A program made the position numbers and the translations under genes. Below are positions 34,267 through 44,754 of a stretch of DNA of 64,000 nucleotides, piece after piece (position 1 is the first letter of the stretch; each line of letters opens with the position of its first letter). The notes under the pieces were generated by a model. It worked only from the letters and a program-made list of their open reading frames with translations, made no database searches and had not been told where the DNA came from. Source of the stretch: Paramarasmius palmivorus (lineage: Eukaryota > Basidiomycota > Agaricomycetes > Agaricales > Marasmiaceae); NCBI GenBank assembly GCA_037176845.1, contig JAYKXP010000077.1, forward strand, positions 186,001 to 250,000. Direction: 5' to 3'.

Positions 34267-36086
34267 ATGTATCTCACTCGCCGAGTAACGTCTCTCTTCA
34301 CGCCTCTCCAAAAAGCCGGCATTCTCTCCGGTGCCTTTAATCTTGATGACGTTGTATGGGAGCGGATGTTCAATCCAATTGAAGAGCTGAGGAATGTCGA
34401 CCCTGATTTTGCAGGGCTTGAATTTCAGTGAGCAAACCAACCTTTTTCTATGGCCTGATGCTAACAGCCACACAGGGACCTGGAGGAGCCTCAGAGAATG
34501 CCAATCCCTCCCTCCAAAAGACCCCATGACGATCTTGACGACGACGTTGAACCGCCAAACTGGGACTGGGATGACGATTCCAACGATGGCCCCTTCGAAC
34601 ACGAGTCTCTGCCAAGGAAACCCCTGAAAACCCAAAAGACCGCCAGTAAGGGATCAAAGAAGAGGAAAAGACCTCAAGGGAAGAAAACTGCATCCAAAGT
34701 CGTAAACTTGGGTGCCTCGTCATCGACACCCCCGAAGGTGGAATACCAGTGAGCCTTCACCGTACTTGATTGGTGTCAAAACCTCACTCCTTCTCTAGGT
34801 CTTCCTTCCAACTGCCGCCCCAAAGTTTCACAAAGGCTGGGTTGAGCATGCAGGAGCGGAAACATGCACGCAGCACTGTTCGCCGTCAACTGGGACGCCA
34901 GACACTTCTCGCCACCACTGGTTTCATTGACGTTGAGAAGGATACTCGACTGTCTTCCACCGGTTGGATGGGGGTCAATGCGAATTCAAAGTTCTGCAAT
35001 CAAGTAAAGGACGTACGGGACAACGGCGGTGGTCTGAAGGGAATCACACTGATATTTTACGAAAGGTGCGCATCCTCTTCTCTGATTCTTTCACCCCTAA
35101 CCTTTTGACAGGGTTGAAATCTTCATCTGTGACTCTCAAGGCCGCATTGTCATCTATCGATCAGCAGTCACCGATAACATGAAGCGCCGCCTCCTCCTGA
35201 GGGTCATTGAAGAGGCGGAAAACTTTCAACAGGAGACATCACCCCCAACTCATAAGGACTGCGAGGACAACGCTCAAGGTTTCCATTGGTTCAAAATCTC
35301 TGGGTTCGATCGAAACAACAAATCATGACCAACCCTTAGCGCTTGGCATCTAAACAATGCCGATGCTCATGATCGCTTTTTTGCAAAGGGTAGCGTCTTC
35401 TCAGAGCTTACTGATTACGGCTGCTCACTTGTGAAGGAGCACTTTCCCATGGTTTACCAGCGTTTCGCGAGCTGCTCAGAAGATATGAAGAATCGATACT
35501 CCTGTGAGGCGCCTTACGGGGGAATCTTCTTCAACTTTTGCTTGAACAGTGTTCGTTTCGGTGTCCCAAGAGTCTTCTGTCGCCCCCATGTTGACTACAA
35601 AAACATTGCGCTCGGTGTTTGCATGGTTTATGTCTACGGCCATTTCAATCACCGAGAAAAATGCTGGTTGGTCATCTGGGAAGCCAGCGTTGCTTTGGAG
35701 CTGCCCCCTGGAGTGTTTGTCATCTATCCTTCTTCTCTTTTTCTTCATTTCAACATGGACTTAGATCGTGAGTGGCTTCAGTTCTTGTTTTGGCCCCTTA
35801 ATACTAATCGCAGTCTACAGAGCTGGATTTCGTCGTGACCGAGGGTGAAGATAAGCCCACCAAGGAGAACAGCATTCCTCTCTGCTCTTGCGGTACCCCA
35901 ACTCCGGACCATGGTGCTGCCTGGGAGAGGGCTGATGGTCGTGGGTCAATAGTTTGGTTTAACCAGGCCACCATGTTTCAAACCTCGGAGCTGGGCTATG
36001 ATACCGTCAAGGAAGCAAAAGCGGCAGGTGGCTCCGGAACGTGTAAGAAGAATGCAGACGACGTCTTTAGTAAAGTATCACGGTAG
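34267..36086 (+). pseudogene. TET/JBP-like 2-oxoglutarate/Fe(II) dioxygenase, one in-frame TGA
   Basis: Five exons (34267-34427, 34476-34748, 34799-35065, 35112-35767, 35821-36086), consistent phases, 541 codons. The N-terminal part is charged (KRPHDDLDDD, GSKKRKRPQGKK, a nuclear-type signal). The dioxygenase core begins near residue 150 (ARSTVRRQLGR, STGWMGVN). Fe(II) ligands: H393 and D395 in CRPHVDYKN, H446 in SSLFLHFN; the probable 2-oxoglutarate Arg is R493 in GRGSIVWFNQ. The C-terminal QTSELGYDTVKEAKAAG is typical of mushroom TET/JBP relatives. Known members oxidise 5-methylcytosine in DNA. A TGA at 35326-35328 (codon 306) between NNKS and PTLSAWH precedes the active site, so this copy should be dead unless read through; CGA would restore it. 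Confidence 0.8.
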
Positions 36087-36109
36087 AATTACTTGTCATG
36101 TAAACTACT

Positions 36110-38175
36110 TCATACAAAAGCCTTCCTGCGATTCCAAGTGTAGACAGATTGCAAGCGCTTGAGCCCACATCTCAGCACGTGGGCGCCAAATTGAGTCCGG
36201 CAAATCAACCCTGACCTCCTTCGCTTAGACTTCTTCAACATCCAAAATGATGGATACTCCCCATTTACCCACTCCTCTCGTAGCACACCATAACCTTCTG
36301 GAAGAATTCTCTTCATTCGAACATCCTGGAAAGCTTGAAGAAATACAGGTTCCAAATCCCGAAGTCCTTGGAACGGGTTTCTGCTTTTTGGAGCTTTGAC
36401 CGAAGGAATAAATTGATGGTCGATATCTGCTTCAGTATCCTCCCAGTCAGACTCCTCACCATCCGATCTACCTTCTTCTACCGTGAAATCAACATGATCC
36501 AGGGCTTCATCATCCAAGAACCCTGCTCCAGTCTGATGCTCCTGTCGTTCTTGCACTCGCCCTTCCCGCCCATAGTACTCTCTAATCTCACTTTCGCTCC
36601 ATTCCTCACAATCATCCGGAATGACAGGCTCACTGGATTCTGGATCTACCGTTTCTGGGAAATACATGCCCTCATTTAGCATTCCCATCAGTCGCATACC
36701 CTTAACAAATATCAGTGCTTGAAAGAGCAGAGGACTGGAAATCTTACCAGAGGTGTTTTATCCTGTCCCTCGCCAGAGATAGGATGAGAGTTCCATTCCT
36801 TCACAAAGTCGTCGCAGTCCGTGTCAATCATGCCAAGAAATAGCTTATGAAGCAACCATAGGTGTGTTGGATTCTCCCGGTCCAATCCATGGAGCGCCTC
36901 CAGCCTAAAAAAGAAGGCCCTCCAGCGACGGGCAAACTGCCTTCCTACTTCAACCCACAATCTTTCAATGCGAGTATTATGAGTAGAGCTATGCCCAAAG
37001 TCAGACTGTATTACCAGGTAACCAGAAGTAAGACTCACGATCCCCAAATGAAAGAACCACGGTTTAGGCCTCTTTTCATAATCATGTATATCGCGATAGC
37101 TTTGTTCTCCTTCCCACGGTCTGCTCGAATTCGAGAGGGCAGTCCATGCTTCTTGCAAGCAATCTGGAGAAGCCGAAGTACAGTGATGGCTCGGTTGTTG
37201 GTATGGGTTCGTAAGGCAACTATCTGGAGACGAAAAGGTAAAGTCATTCTCACCACGAAAATAAAGAAATCCCACTTACCATTTGGGAGAAGCCATCAAC
37301 AAACCCATGGATCACAAAGCCCCATAAGATAAGTTTGTGATGTCTATCCACATGCCATAACGAATTCGGCCTCTTTACTCTATAGTCTCGCCGTTTAATA
37401 ACCTTGGTGGCCTGCAGCTTCCTGGAAACCTTTGAGACTCTGTTGAGTGACTGATGGACACGATATCTTGGAATTTTGATTCCGTGGCTTCCCCGTATGT
37501 GGCCTGTGACATATCGCCCACCTGATCCTAGTTTAGCATGATGATACTTCTTTACCATCGCATCAAGTTCATTATCAGAAACCTTCGGAAATTTGTGATC
37601 GATATGAGACTCGTCCAATCGGTTCGTCAAGGTATTCACAGAGACCCCAATAGCACGCGCGATTGAGGTTTTTGTGAGGCCTTTCTTCGGGGATACTGCG
37701 GATGCAAGGAATGAGGGATCAATTTGCTTTCTAGGCCTTCCTGGTCTTCCAGTGCGAACGATTGTGACTGGGTCTTCATAATAGACATTGGTTTCATCCC
37801 TTGAACATCCTTGTAATCAGATACAGCTCATGGAACAAGTTAGACTTACTTCTCCTGCGCTACTCCAAGCGCATCATTTATTCTCTTAAGGTCTTTAGCA
37901 AGAACTACCGTCGACTCCAACAGCCAATCAATAGGTAACTCCTCCTCCTCTTCGCCTTCGGCAAGTGCATACAGTGTAGATAAACCAGCAGTGAGCCTCT
38001 CTTTTTGGATCTGAAGCCTCAATGGATCTGACTCCTGTGATAGAAGTTGAGAAGCGGAGATGTGCAGGGTATTTAGTTCATGGTGAGCTTGATATATGAG
38101 AGGGGACCAAGCCTGAGTCTCTGAGTCTGATGTTGAGGGATAAGGCGGTAATGGGGGAAAATTATTGGAAGCCAT
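36110..38175 (-). CDS. Integrase-core (rve-like, DD34E) transposase
   Basis: Five exons (37850-38175, 37280-37799, 37039-37223, 36748-36988, 36110-36700), consistent phases, 620 residues, no stop. The N-terminus is helical and acidic. An AT-hook-like RTGRPGRPRK (about 124-133) leads into a helix-turn-helix candidate (TKTSIARAIGVSVNTLTNRL). Catalytic residues: D260 in LWHVDRHHKL, D317 in IRADRGKEN and E352 in HNTRIERLW, with 34 residues between the last two. The family block RRWRAFFFRLEALHGLDR and a C-terminal acidic domain follow. Members are abundant in Agaricomycetes as integrase core domain proteins; the usual DGHHKL is DRHHKL here. Its 3' end lies 23 bp from the convergent dioxygenase gene. 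It is the best candidate for the enzyme that moves this element. The IS3EU superfamily is one possible home, but I am unsure. Confidence 0.85.
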
Positions 38176-38373
38176 GGGAGTGCAGGAAAGAAAGCAGCTG
38201 CGATGGACATGGACGGGCGTTCTTTAAGAGGAATGGCTTAGATAGGAAGGTGTTACATCATGTCACAGCCTTGTGACTGGGCACCGGTCACATGTGCCAG
38301 CTGGCAACAACGTGGGAATTAACCAGCTTGTCCTCCGCCGTCATCCTACTTCCAGTCATTCCTTACTTTCATT

Positions 38374-39526
38374 ATGTCCGCTATCAACTCAGAGACCACT
38401 GAAATACCACCAACTACCCCACAAATCAACCTTCATGGTCAGTTTTTTCTCAATCCCACTTTTTTGGTTTTTGCTGTAAGTCCCTGTATCTCATATTCAT
38501 TCACTCCAAGAACTGACAGTTCAAGTGCGAGGGTGTAGTTTTTCGCCTTCCCCTAGCCATTTTGTCTTGACGTCTACCTGTTATTCAAGATATGCTGGAG
38601 TTTGTGGGGGATGATGTCGTTGTGGATGAGGGTACGGTTGAGAAACCGTTGCTGCTACCGATGCCTTTGAAGGAGTTTGAGGCAGTCTGCAAGCTCCTCT
38701 TTGATGGGTGCGTCTTAAGTCTCTCGCTGTATCTTCAAAACTAACTCATCCTCAGGGACATGCAGGGAAGCAGCTTTACCCCCGAAGAATTATTGGACCT
38801 TTACCAAGGCTGTCGCTACCTCCAATACGAAGAAGGCTTGGCCTGGGCAAGGCGCCGCTACTCCATCGCCTGCTTCCAAGTGGACCCTTATGAGAAACTT
38901 GTGCAAGGAATAGTTCTCTCCGAACCCAGCTGGATCACTAGCAGCCTTTGTGACAGCTTTCATTCTGGTTTCCTTCCCCTGCCCACACCGAAACAAGGGC
39001 GTAAGTCTTCCAATAACAACACAATGCAATTTATTAATCATGCTTTATTCACGGATCAGATATCTTAAGTGATGCTGGCTGCTCCTGGGTCATCATGATC
39101 GTTGCGAGTGCCAATGAAGTTTACAAGTCCAATGCTGCAGATTGCCTCAATACGCCGCCCAAGCCAGAGTCTTCCCATACCTGGTACCATCACAGCTGTC
39201 GAAACCATCAAGCTTGCCTCCAGGCAGTCGAAACTGGGTGGAAGATGGTGCGCAAGCGGATGCCCAGTGACATCTGCCCTCCTCAAGGTGTTTACTGCCT
39301 TCTTTCCTTCCGGGAATACCTCTCTGCTGCACCATTCCCCCGGATGCATAATGAATGCTGTGCGTCCTTCATTGAAGACGTCTCTAGCCGCGCAGAGGCG
39401 CTTCATGAAGACATTATCCTCGCCGTCGCCTCCAAGATTGAACAGATTGCAGACAAGGAAGCTCAGCGTGCACGAGCTCGCAAGGCCGCTACGGAGAAAG
39501 CTGCGGAGAAGGCAATGGAGAAATAG
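38374..39526 (+). pseudogene. BTB/POZ-like protein with in-frame TGA
   Basis: Four exons (38374-38475, 38526-38707, 38756-39000, 39060-39526), consistent phases, 332 codons. The first 90 residues look like a fungal BTB/POZ fold (VVFRLPLAILS, then RLPVIQDMLEF, then PMPLKEFEAVCKLLFDG). The region after that (YQGCRYLQYEEGLAWARRRY) resembles the helical extension of Agaricomycete BTB proteins. The C-terminus is a charged helix (KEAQRARARKAATEKAAEK). A TGA at 38568-38570 (codon 49) lies between AILS and RLPV; CGA would restore Arg. Such proteins mediate dimerisation or ubiquitin-ligase bridging elsewhere; the role in the element is unknown. It is divergent from the transposase gene with about 0.2 kb between starts. 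Confidence 0.6.
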
Positions 39527-39705
39527 CCGGTCATTCAATCTGCATACTGATGTTCTAGTCTATCGTAGCGTTCTGTGTACTTAACATACATCATTTTAAC
39601 ATGGACTGATCCCTCGAAATGAAGTCTGAGTTGGAGGCTTTCTGATTTCTGAGTTTAGAGATGATCTTAGGCGTAGACCAACAACTTTGACGCGTTGTAT
39701 TCTAT

Positions 39706-39897
39706 GACTTGGTCAAAAATGACTTGTGAGTCCATATCCATATGTGTATGTGTGTGTGTATATGCCCATGACAGGATATGTGTGTTCGTGCGGTAGGTAT
39801 GTGTATGTATATGCTCATGCCAGTATATGTGTGTATATGTTTGTAGGTCAAAAATATATATGTTCACTCAAAAATAATTTTTGTGCGTTTTGAACGG
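39706..39897 (-). repeat. Right terminal inverted repeat of second element
   Basis: Reverse complement of the left end, with an extra GT/AT-rich segment of about 50 bp. The inner limit is placed where TTTTTGACCAAGTC recurs, matching TTTTTGACCGAGTC at about 30930-30945. Confidence 0.8.
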
Positions 39898-40568
39898 TAT
39901 AGATGTCGAATTGAGTCGGGCTGGACAGAGAGGTGCATACTACATGCAAATGGTGAGGTATAGGCTGGAGGAACTAGTGCACCTCATTTATTATGCGCCA
40001 CCCGAGGGATGAGGAGCAAAAGGGACATTCGACCACATTGTCCCAGATTGCGACGGTGAACGTTTCTCCCAATGGACATCTGGATATTGACCATGGTGAT
40101 AACTCAGATGACGACTCGGATGGCTACGACTCAGATGGCTACGACTCAGATGACTACAATGGTTCAGTAATAGTCGCTCTGACGACAATAGCTCCAGCGA
40201 CAATAGCTAAGAATGTGTTTGTTCCTCAGACAACATTTGCGGTGATCGTGATGATCACAGGAGTCCAGGTGCACTCTATCCCAACGGACTGACGCAGCAG
40301 GAGCAGGATTTTGTTGCAGCGCAAGCTGTCGATTACTGAGAAAGAACGTCTTAATCTCATCATGTTGATGATTGGCATGGCGAATGGTGAGTACACGAGT
40401 CACAGAGGATGATTTGATTCACTTAATTGTCTCCACGATCGCCTAGGGTACACAGAGCTGCCAAATTTCATGAATCCCAATCTTGGGAATAGTTTGGACG
40501 AAGGAGCTGAGACAGATGGCAGTGATCGCACCGTGATGCCACAAGGCGCCACACGTCGTAGTCGTTGA

Positions 40569-41158
40569 GCAGCTCACCCTTTTGTCTGAAAAATATGAAT
40601 AGGGCGACTATGTTCAACCCAGTACGAAACGATCTGCCCGAAACCAGCCAAGCCGACCTGGTCAATTTGTAGGCCCACTCGCGGTATAATCGTTGCAGCG
40701 GTCCTGGTGACTATTGAATCTAAATCAGTCAAGTACCAAAGAAAAAGGACGCATTATAATATCCATTTACTTCGGATCTAATCATTACCCGCATACAACC
40801 TTCTAACGTACCAGTCTCGATATCCTACGGCGTAATCGGGATTCCCCACAAGTTACCGTTAACGCAGCAATCCATATGGAAGTTGAAATACAATAGAGGG
40901 AAAAAGGCGAGTGATGCATCTGAATGATAGTGGTTGGAGGCCGTCACCTCCGCGTTCGAGTGTTGATGCTCCCTGGTTAATATGCTGCAGTGTGTTTGAT
41001 TATATTCATAGTTCGGTTGTAGTATCCGTTTCAGCAACCCTAGAGAGATGTACAAAAGTACTGATTATTTTTATCTACTCTATATGCTGTAATATTCACC
41101 GACATTCTTTGCTTGCGTCCCTCAGGTTTCATGTGAGAATTACATGCTAGCATATATT
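40569..41158. other. Spacer with an array-gene tail remnant
   Basis: No gene. At about 40893-40975 the plus strand codes KRRVMHLNDSGWRPSPPRSS, a remnant of the conserved cytoplasmic tail of the membrane protein family found at 42-64 kb, here in the opposite orientation. Confidence 0.55.
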
Positions 41159-41888
41159 CTAATTTACGGACTCCTTGCTTAAACAAAATGCCACTCGACT
41201 ACTCGCACCAATAAGTCACGACGAATACAAAATGACTTGGATTGTACTTACTGGGAACAATACCTTCCGACTCTTGAGCAATGGCTGTAAAAGCACCGTG
41301 AGACAAATCCAGCGAGTTTTCATTCACACAAGTTGGACAAGCATCGGCGATGGTGACCGTGATCCCCTGACACAAACAGTTGGCTCCAGGTTTTCATATA
41401 CGCGGTCGTGGTGCAGAAACTTACCTTGCCATTGTTGATGTTAGTTAATGCAACCTTCCTCCCGCAAAGAGGAGATACTTGTCCTGTGAATCCGTAGCGT
41501 CTGGCATCTACCGTGAAGGAAGATTAGGGATGCATAAACTGAAACGCAGTAAGATAACCAAACCAATGGCAGCAATCAAGTCACCGTCTCCGTGCACCTG
41601 CATACCGGGGAGATCAATGCTTTGTTGTTGCGTTTGAACGTTCATTCTAGACATACCGCCCCGCATGCCCCTGCCACACCATTTTGCCGGAAAAGTACGT
41701 TGCACTAAGTATAAAGAAAGTAAGGGGGTGATATCGGTTGCAGAATGATGGAAAACATACAATCCACCTTGAAAGATTTCACTCTGACGAGTATGCATCT
41801 TGTTCTCCCTAGTTTCGGGGATCACTGTCGAAGTCACCGAGAGACTGGATAGCGCGATGGTTGTAGCGAGCAATGCAAATTTGAACAT
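41159..41888 (-). CDS. Secreted double-psi beta-barrel (expansin/RlpA-like) protein
   Basis: Several short exons. ATG 41888 starts a clear signal peptide (MFKFALLATTIALSSLS), then a short propeptide-like part and IFQGG. Later exons read ATYFSGKMVWQGHAG, VHGDGDLIAAI, YGFTGQVSPLCGRKVALTN, NGKGITVTIADACPTC and LDLSHGAFTAIAQESEGIVP. This matches small fungal secreted proteins of the double-psi beta-barrel fold related to expansins, RlpA and barwin, including the DACPTC segment and the Asp of LDLS. These bind or loosen cell wall polysaccharide. The expected final strand is weak (the last exon gives RVAFCLSKESVN before the stop at 41159), so the C-terminus may be altered. Remnants of the same gene lie at 44.8, 47.5 and 53.5-53.9 kb. 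Confidence 0.65.
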
Positions 41889-42645
41889 GTTTCTGGAGCC
41901 TGGGATCTTGAGTGTTGAAGACTTGCAGGTAACAGTGAAAAAGCAAGGTTTATATATTCATGGATATGCACATATCGGGCTGAACGCCTGAAGCATCGGA
42001 AAGGCCGTTCACAGCCGCAGGGCCCCAATACCAGTTGCACATCAGAATTGTCTTTGTAAGTGCTAATTCCTGCCCCACATATTGATTCCCTTTACGTAGG
42101 AACCAGGAACAGAATGGTATTCATCGCGCTTTCGTGCAAGTTCCGGGCGTGTTAACGGTGGATCTTGTTTTGAGGGATTGATACAGAGCTACTGAGTTAC
42201 GAGTTACGAAAACATACGGAGCCCCTGCATGACTCGGGTTCGACCAACTTTTATACGTGACTGCTCCATTTCGACATCACAGTCTTAGCACCTGTCAACC
42301 TAGCGAACGTAGTGGACTAGAAGCGCAGGCTTTAGTTGGAATGAAGATGCGTTTATCAAGGGACGAATTATCATTGTCCAGAATAGGAGTTGACCATAGA
42401 AAAGAAACAAGCGTCAATTATTGTGCAGGTAATGTGTATGAGCCAATGAAGACCTTTATCTGACTAGGGGACGAGGAATTGATCCAGAATGGTGTTCCGT
42501 ATGAAGTATATGTTTACAGAAACGGCTTCTAATGAGTATGAGCCCCTTGAGCCTGGGTTAGCTTGATTGGGATGGATTGTTGTTTGATGGGTAGCATCCT
42601 GTATTGGCAGTTGAGAATCTGTCATTATCTACTGACATTCAAGGA
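41889..42645. other. Spacer between array genes
   Basis: No gene. It is repeated in diverged form at about 47540-47900 (for example GGACTAGAAGCGCAGGCTT, TTAGCTTGATTGGGATGGAT), which helps define the tandem unit. Confidence 0.5.
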
Positions 42646-43752
42646 TCACAGCGCAGCATCATAACGAGGTGGTAAAAGTAAAACACTTGCGCTTGAACTC
42701 TCTGGTACTGGTCTCCAGCCACTATCTTCAAGGTAAACAACACGCCTCTCTCTGTCTGTTTCCAGTGCGAGCTGTGAGACCGGGCGATTATTGGTCTCTG
42801 TGGGAGTACCGTCCAATAAAGCGCGTTTTTTCTCGCGATCAATATTCGGGGCGATGGTATGTGGGTAAGGGTTAATAGATTGGGTTGATGGGGTGATGTT
42901 TCCTTGTTCTACGGAACGCTGAAGTCGTGCTTTATGCCTCTGTCGGAGTTTCATGATTCCAATGGTCATTAAGAGTGTGAGTGTGATTACGCCGATGAGC
43001 ATCCCTGCGATTTGACCGGCGTTGAGAGGTTTTGTAGTGTTGGATCTGGGATTGGTTCTGTCGCAGTACGTATCTGTCAGGTCCTAATCACAAGGTATGA
43101 GAAAATGAAGTGGTGTTACAGTGTGCCAGTCTCTTCACTGTTCTCTTGCGTTGTGGTAAAGGAGGTGCTTGACAAGGTAGGGAAAGTAGTTGGAAAGGTA
43201 GAGATAACTCTAAGCCTCCCGATGTCAGCAAATGCCAGTGAAAAATCGTATAAGTGAGACATACGGAATGGATGAACCAACGGAATCTGTGTTTGACAGA
43301 ACTCTTATCGTGGTTGCATTTCCAAGTTCGTTTTGGTTCAAATCAAAGGCAAGAACATGAGCCAGCCTTGGGAGGTATCAGAGTCAGATCATCACAATGT
43401 TTACGAAAGAGAGCATACACTTACCCAGGGTGGTTGAAATATATGGTCCCTCTACCACTCCGACTGCCATTGGCATTTATTGGCAAAGAACCTCCTGAAG
43501 CTCCACTGAAAATATCAATGAATTCTTGCTCCCGTATATAGAATTCCATCGGGTCGGTTGGTGACCGTGTCCAAACAAAGGTATTATTTTGGCCTGTGAC
43601 TGGTGAATCGGGAAAGTCGATGGTGAGTCCTTCCGAGAGAGGGAGAAATAGAAGATATGACGCAAGCATTCTAAGTATTACAGGAGGTCACGGTGAATCC
43701 GTGTGACAGGTCGGGAAGAAGTTGAGACTTACAAAAGAAAGAGTAGACCCAT
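42646..43752 (-). CDS. Type I membrane protein of the PPxYDAA-tail family, copy 1
   Basis: Starts MGLLFLL in a 20 nt exon (43733-43752), continued by MLASYLLFLPLSEG as signal peptide. The ectodomain (LTIDFPDSPVTGQNNTFVWTR, then YIREQEFIDIF, then HPGLAHVLAFDL) resembles the Ig-like Kre9/Knh1-type N-terminal domain of fungal wall-linked proteins (TIxFP, FxWTR); that assignment is tentative. A Ser/Thr stalk follows with three 7-residue units. The helix is IAGMLIGVITLTLLMTIGI; the cytoplasmic tail ends RRVVYLEDSGWRPVPE, then LLLPPRYDAAL. The YLEDSGWRP block and the terminal PPxYDAA are kept in every copy. PPxY resembles WW-domain ligands. The function is presumably surface sensing or adhesion. 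Confidence 0.65.
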
Positions 43753-44379
43753 ACTTGGGGCGAGTGAAGACAATCAGTAGGAAAAAGAGCGGCCTCAATA
43801 TATCCCTGAAACAGTCTCTTAAGTATCAATATTATCCCAGCTACGAAATCAACAGATCAAGATGGTTGAATCACTTGTAGTTATTGATGCCCTGACAACG
43901 GTTAAGCATGGGACGAGGAGTATATATAGCCAAGTTGCGGTTGTGACTAAGCTTGTGGGATGATTCTCCAACTTTGTCATCGTCACGTATCTGTAACAGG
44001 TCTATCTTTCAACCAACAGCATGATTTTTGACTGTTAAGAGGTCCCCAATCCGGGTATGTCATGAAGAGAACCCCAGATCCAACTTGCTTCCTGGTCGTT
44101 TGGAGTTTGAAAGTATAAGCGACACACCACCGACCGAAAATTTTCTGCTCGGGAAAGACGAAGAAAAGCCTACAGCATCGGTAAGTGTCGAAACTACACC
44201 TGATATGTCAACCTTCCTACGAGATGAATCATAGCAATTGAATTGGGTTCTATGAATCATCTGACATATGCATGATACTCAAAACATCAGAATTCGCTGA
44301 TATAGGCCATGTCTGTACACGATTGAGCCGAATGGTTTCCAGTTTTATTCAAAGTTCCATTCAAGCACACACTTGATGC
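43753..44379. other. Spacer between array units
   Basis: No gene seen. Confidence 0.4.
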
Positions 44380-44545
44380 TACACTGCAGCATCGTAAAGA
44401 AGCGGCAAAAGTGCAAGATCACTTTTCTGGTACTGGTCTCCAGCCACTATCTTGAAGATGAACAATACGCCTCTGTCTTTCCGTTTCCAGAATAGGCTCT
44501 GAGGCTGGGTTATAGTTCTCTGGGGGACTCGGAGTACGGGTTAGC
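44380..44545 (-). pseudogene. Tail remnant of PPxYDAA family
   Basis: Codes RQRRIVHLQDSGWRPVPEK then a stop. A shifted frame keeps LYDAAV at the end. No helix or ectodomain remains. Confidence 0.65.
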
Positions 44546-44754
44546 ATGTTTCTTGCGCTTCAATGGAGTGAGTCCCGAGCCCGTAACAGGCGATGGCGGT
44601 AGAATCCGAATACGATGGCAACAGTTGCGAGAGCAAGGTCGGGTGCAAATTCGAGTCTATCCAGTGGCCCTATTCGACAACGAGTACCGAGCCCGTTGAA
44701 CGGGTTCAAATGCGTTGCTTATTGGTTCCACAAACACACCGTTGGATTACATCG

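Larger units (their letters stand above)
30804..39897. mobile_element. DNA transposon carrying integrase-core transposase and TET/JBP gene
   Basis: About 9.1 kb with inverted ends starting CCGTTCAAAACGC. The repeated TATA just outside (30800-30803 and 39898-39901) is the likely target duplication, though TATA is its own complement and could belong to the ends. Restoring a single TATA keeps the host frame open, which supports a 4 bp duplication. Cargo in order: Cys/His-cluster gene (minus), TET/JBP-like dioxygenase (plus), DD34E integrase-core transposase (minus), BTB-like gene (plus). The transposase has no stop; the dioxygenase and BTB-like genes each have one TGA. No KDZ transposase is present inside these ends. 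Confidence 0.8.
19315..40568 (+). pseudogene. Unidentified host gene interrupted by two DNA transposons
   Basis: Exon 1 (19315-19776) and exon 2 (from 19835) are joined over a 58 nt GT-AG intron. The frame runs to the first element at 20047 with RDISPF, resumes at 30509 with ALIINAFSKL without frame change, and stays open through an acidic DSDSDSGSHSDTDT stretch to 30802. It resumes again after the second element at 39901 as RCRIESGW. A further exon is likely (GHLDIDHGDNSDDDSDGYD at 40072-40150) and a final one ending GATRRSR before the TGA at 40566-40568, after a GTGAGT-CTAG intron at about 40387-40446. Between them the frame shifts and stops appear, so the 3' end has decayed or is mis-modelled. 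I do not recognise the family. The acidic Ser/Asp tail suggests a nuclear or regulatory protein, but this is a guess. Function must be lost unless both elements excise. Confidence 0.55.

Noticed and set aside
34237..34635. 132-codon minus-strand frame
   Set aside because: Antisense of the first two exons of the TET/JBP-like gene; those exons join in phase with the domain downstream.
35279..35339. An intron that would remove the TGA at 35326 in the TET/JBP gene
   Set aside because: GTTTCC...CTTAG is 61 nt long and would shift the frame into an early stop; the unspliced frame codes well on both sides.
39740..39850. GT/AT microsatellite as an independent repeat
   Set aside because: It is part of the right terminal repeat of the second element, with a shorter CA/TA counterpart at 30860-30905.
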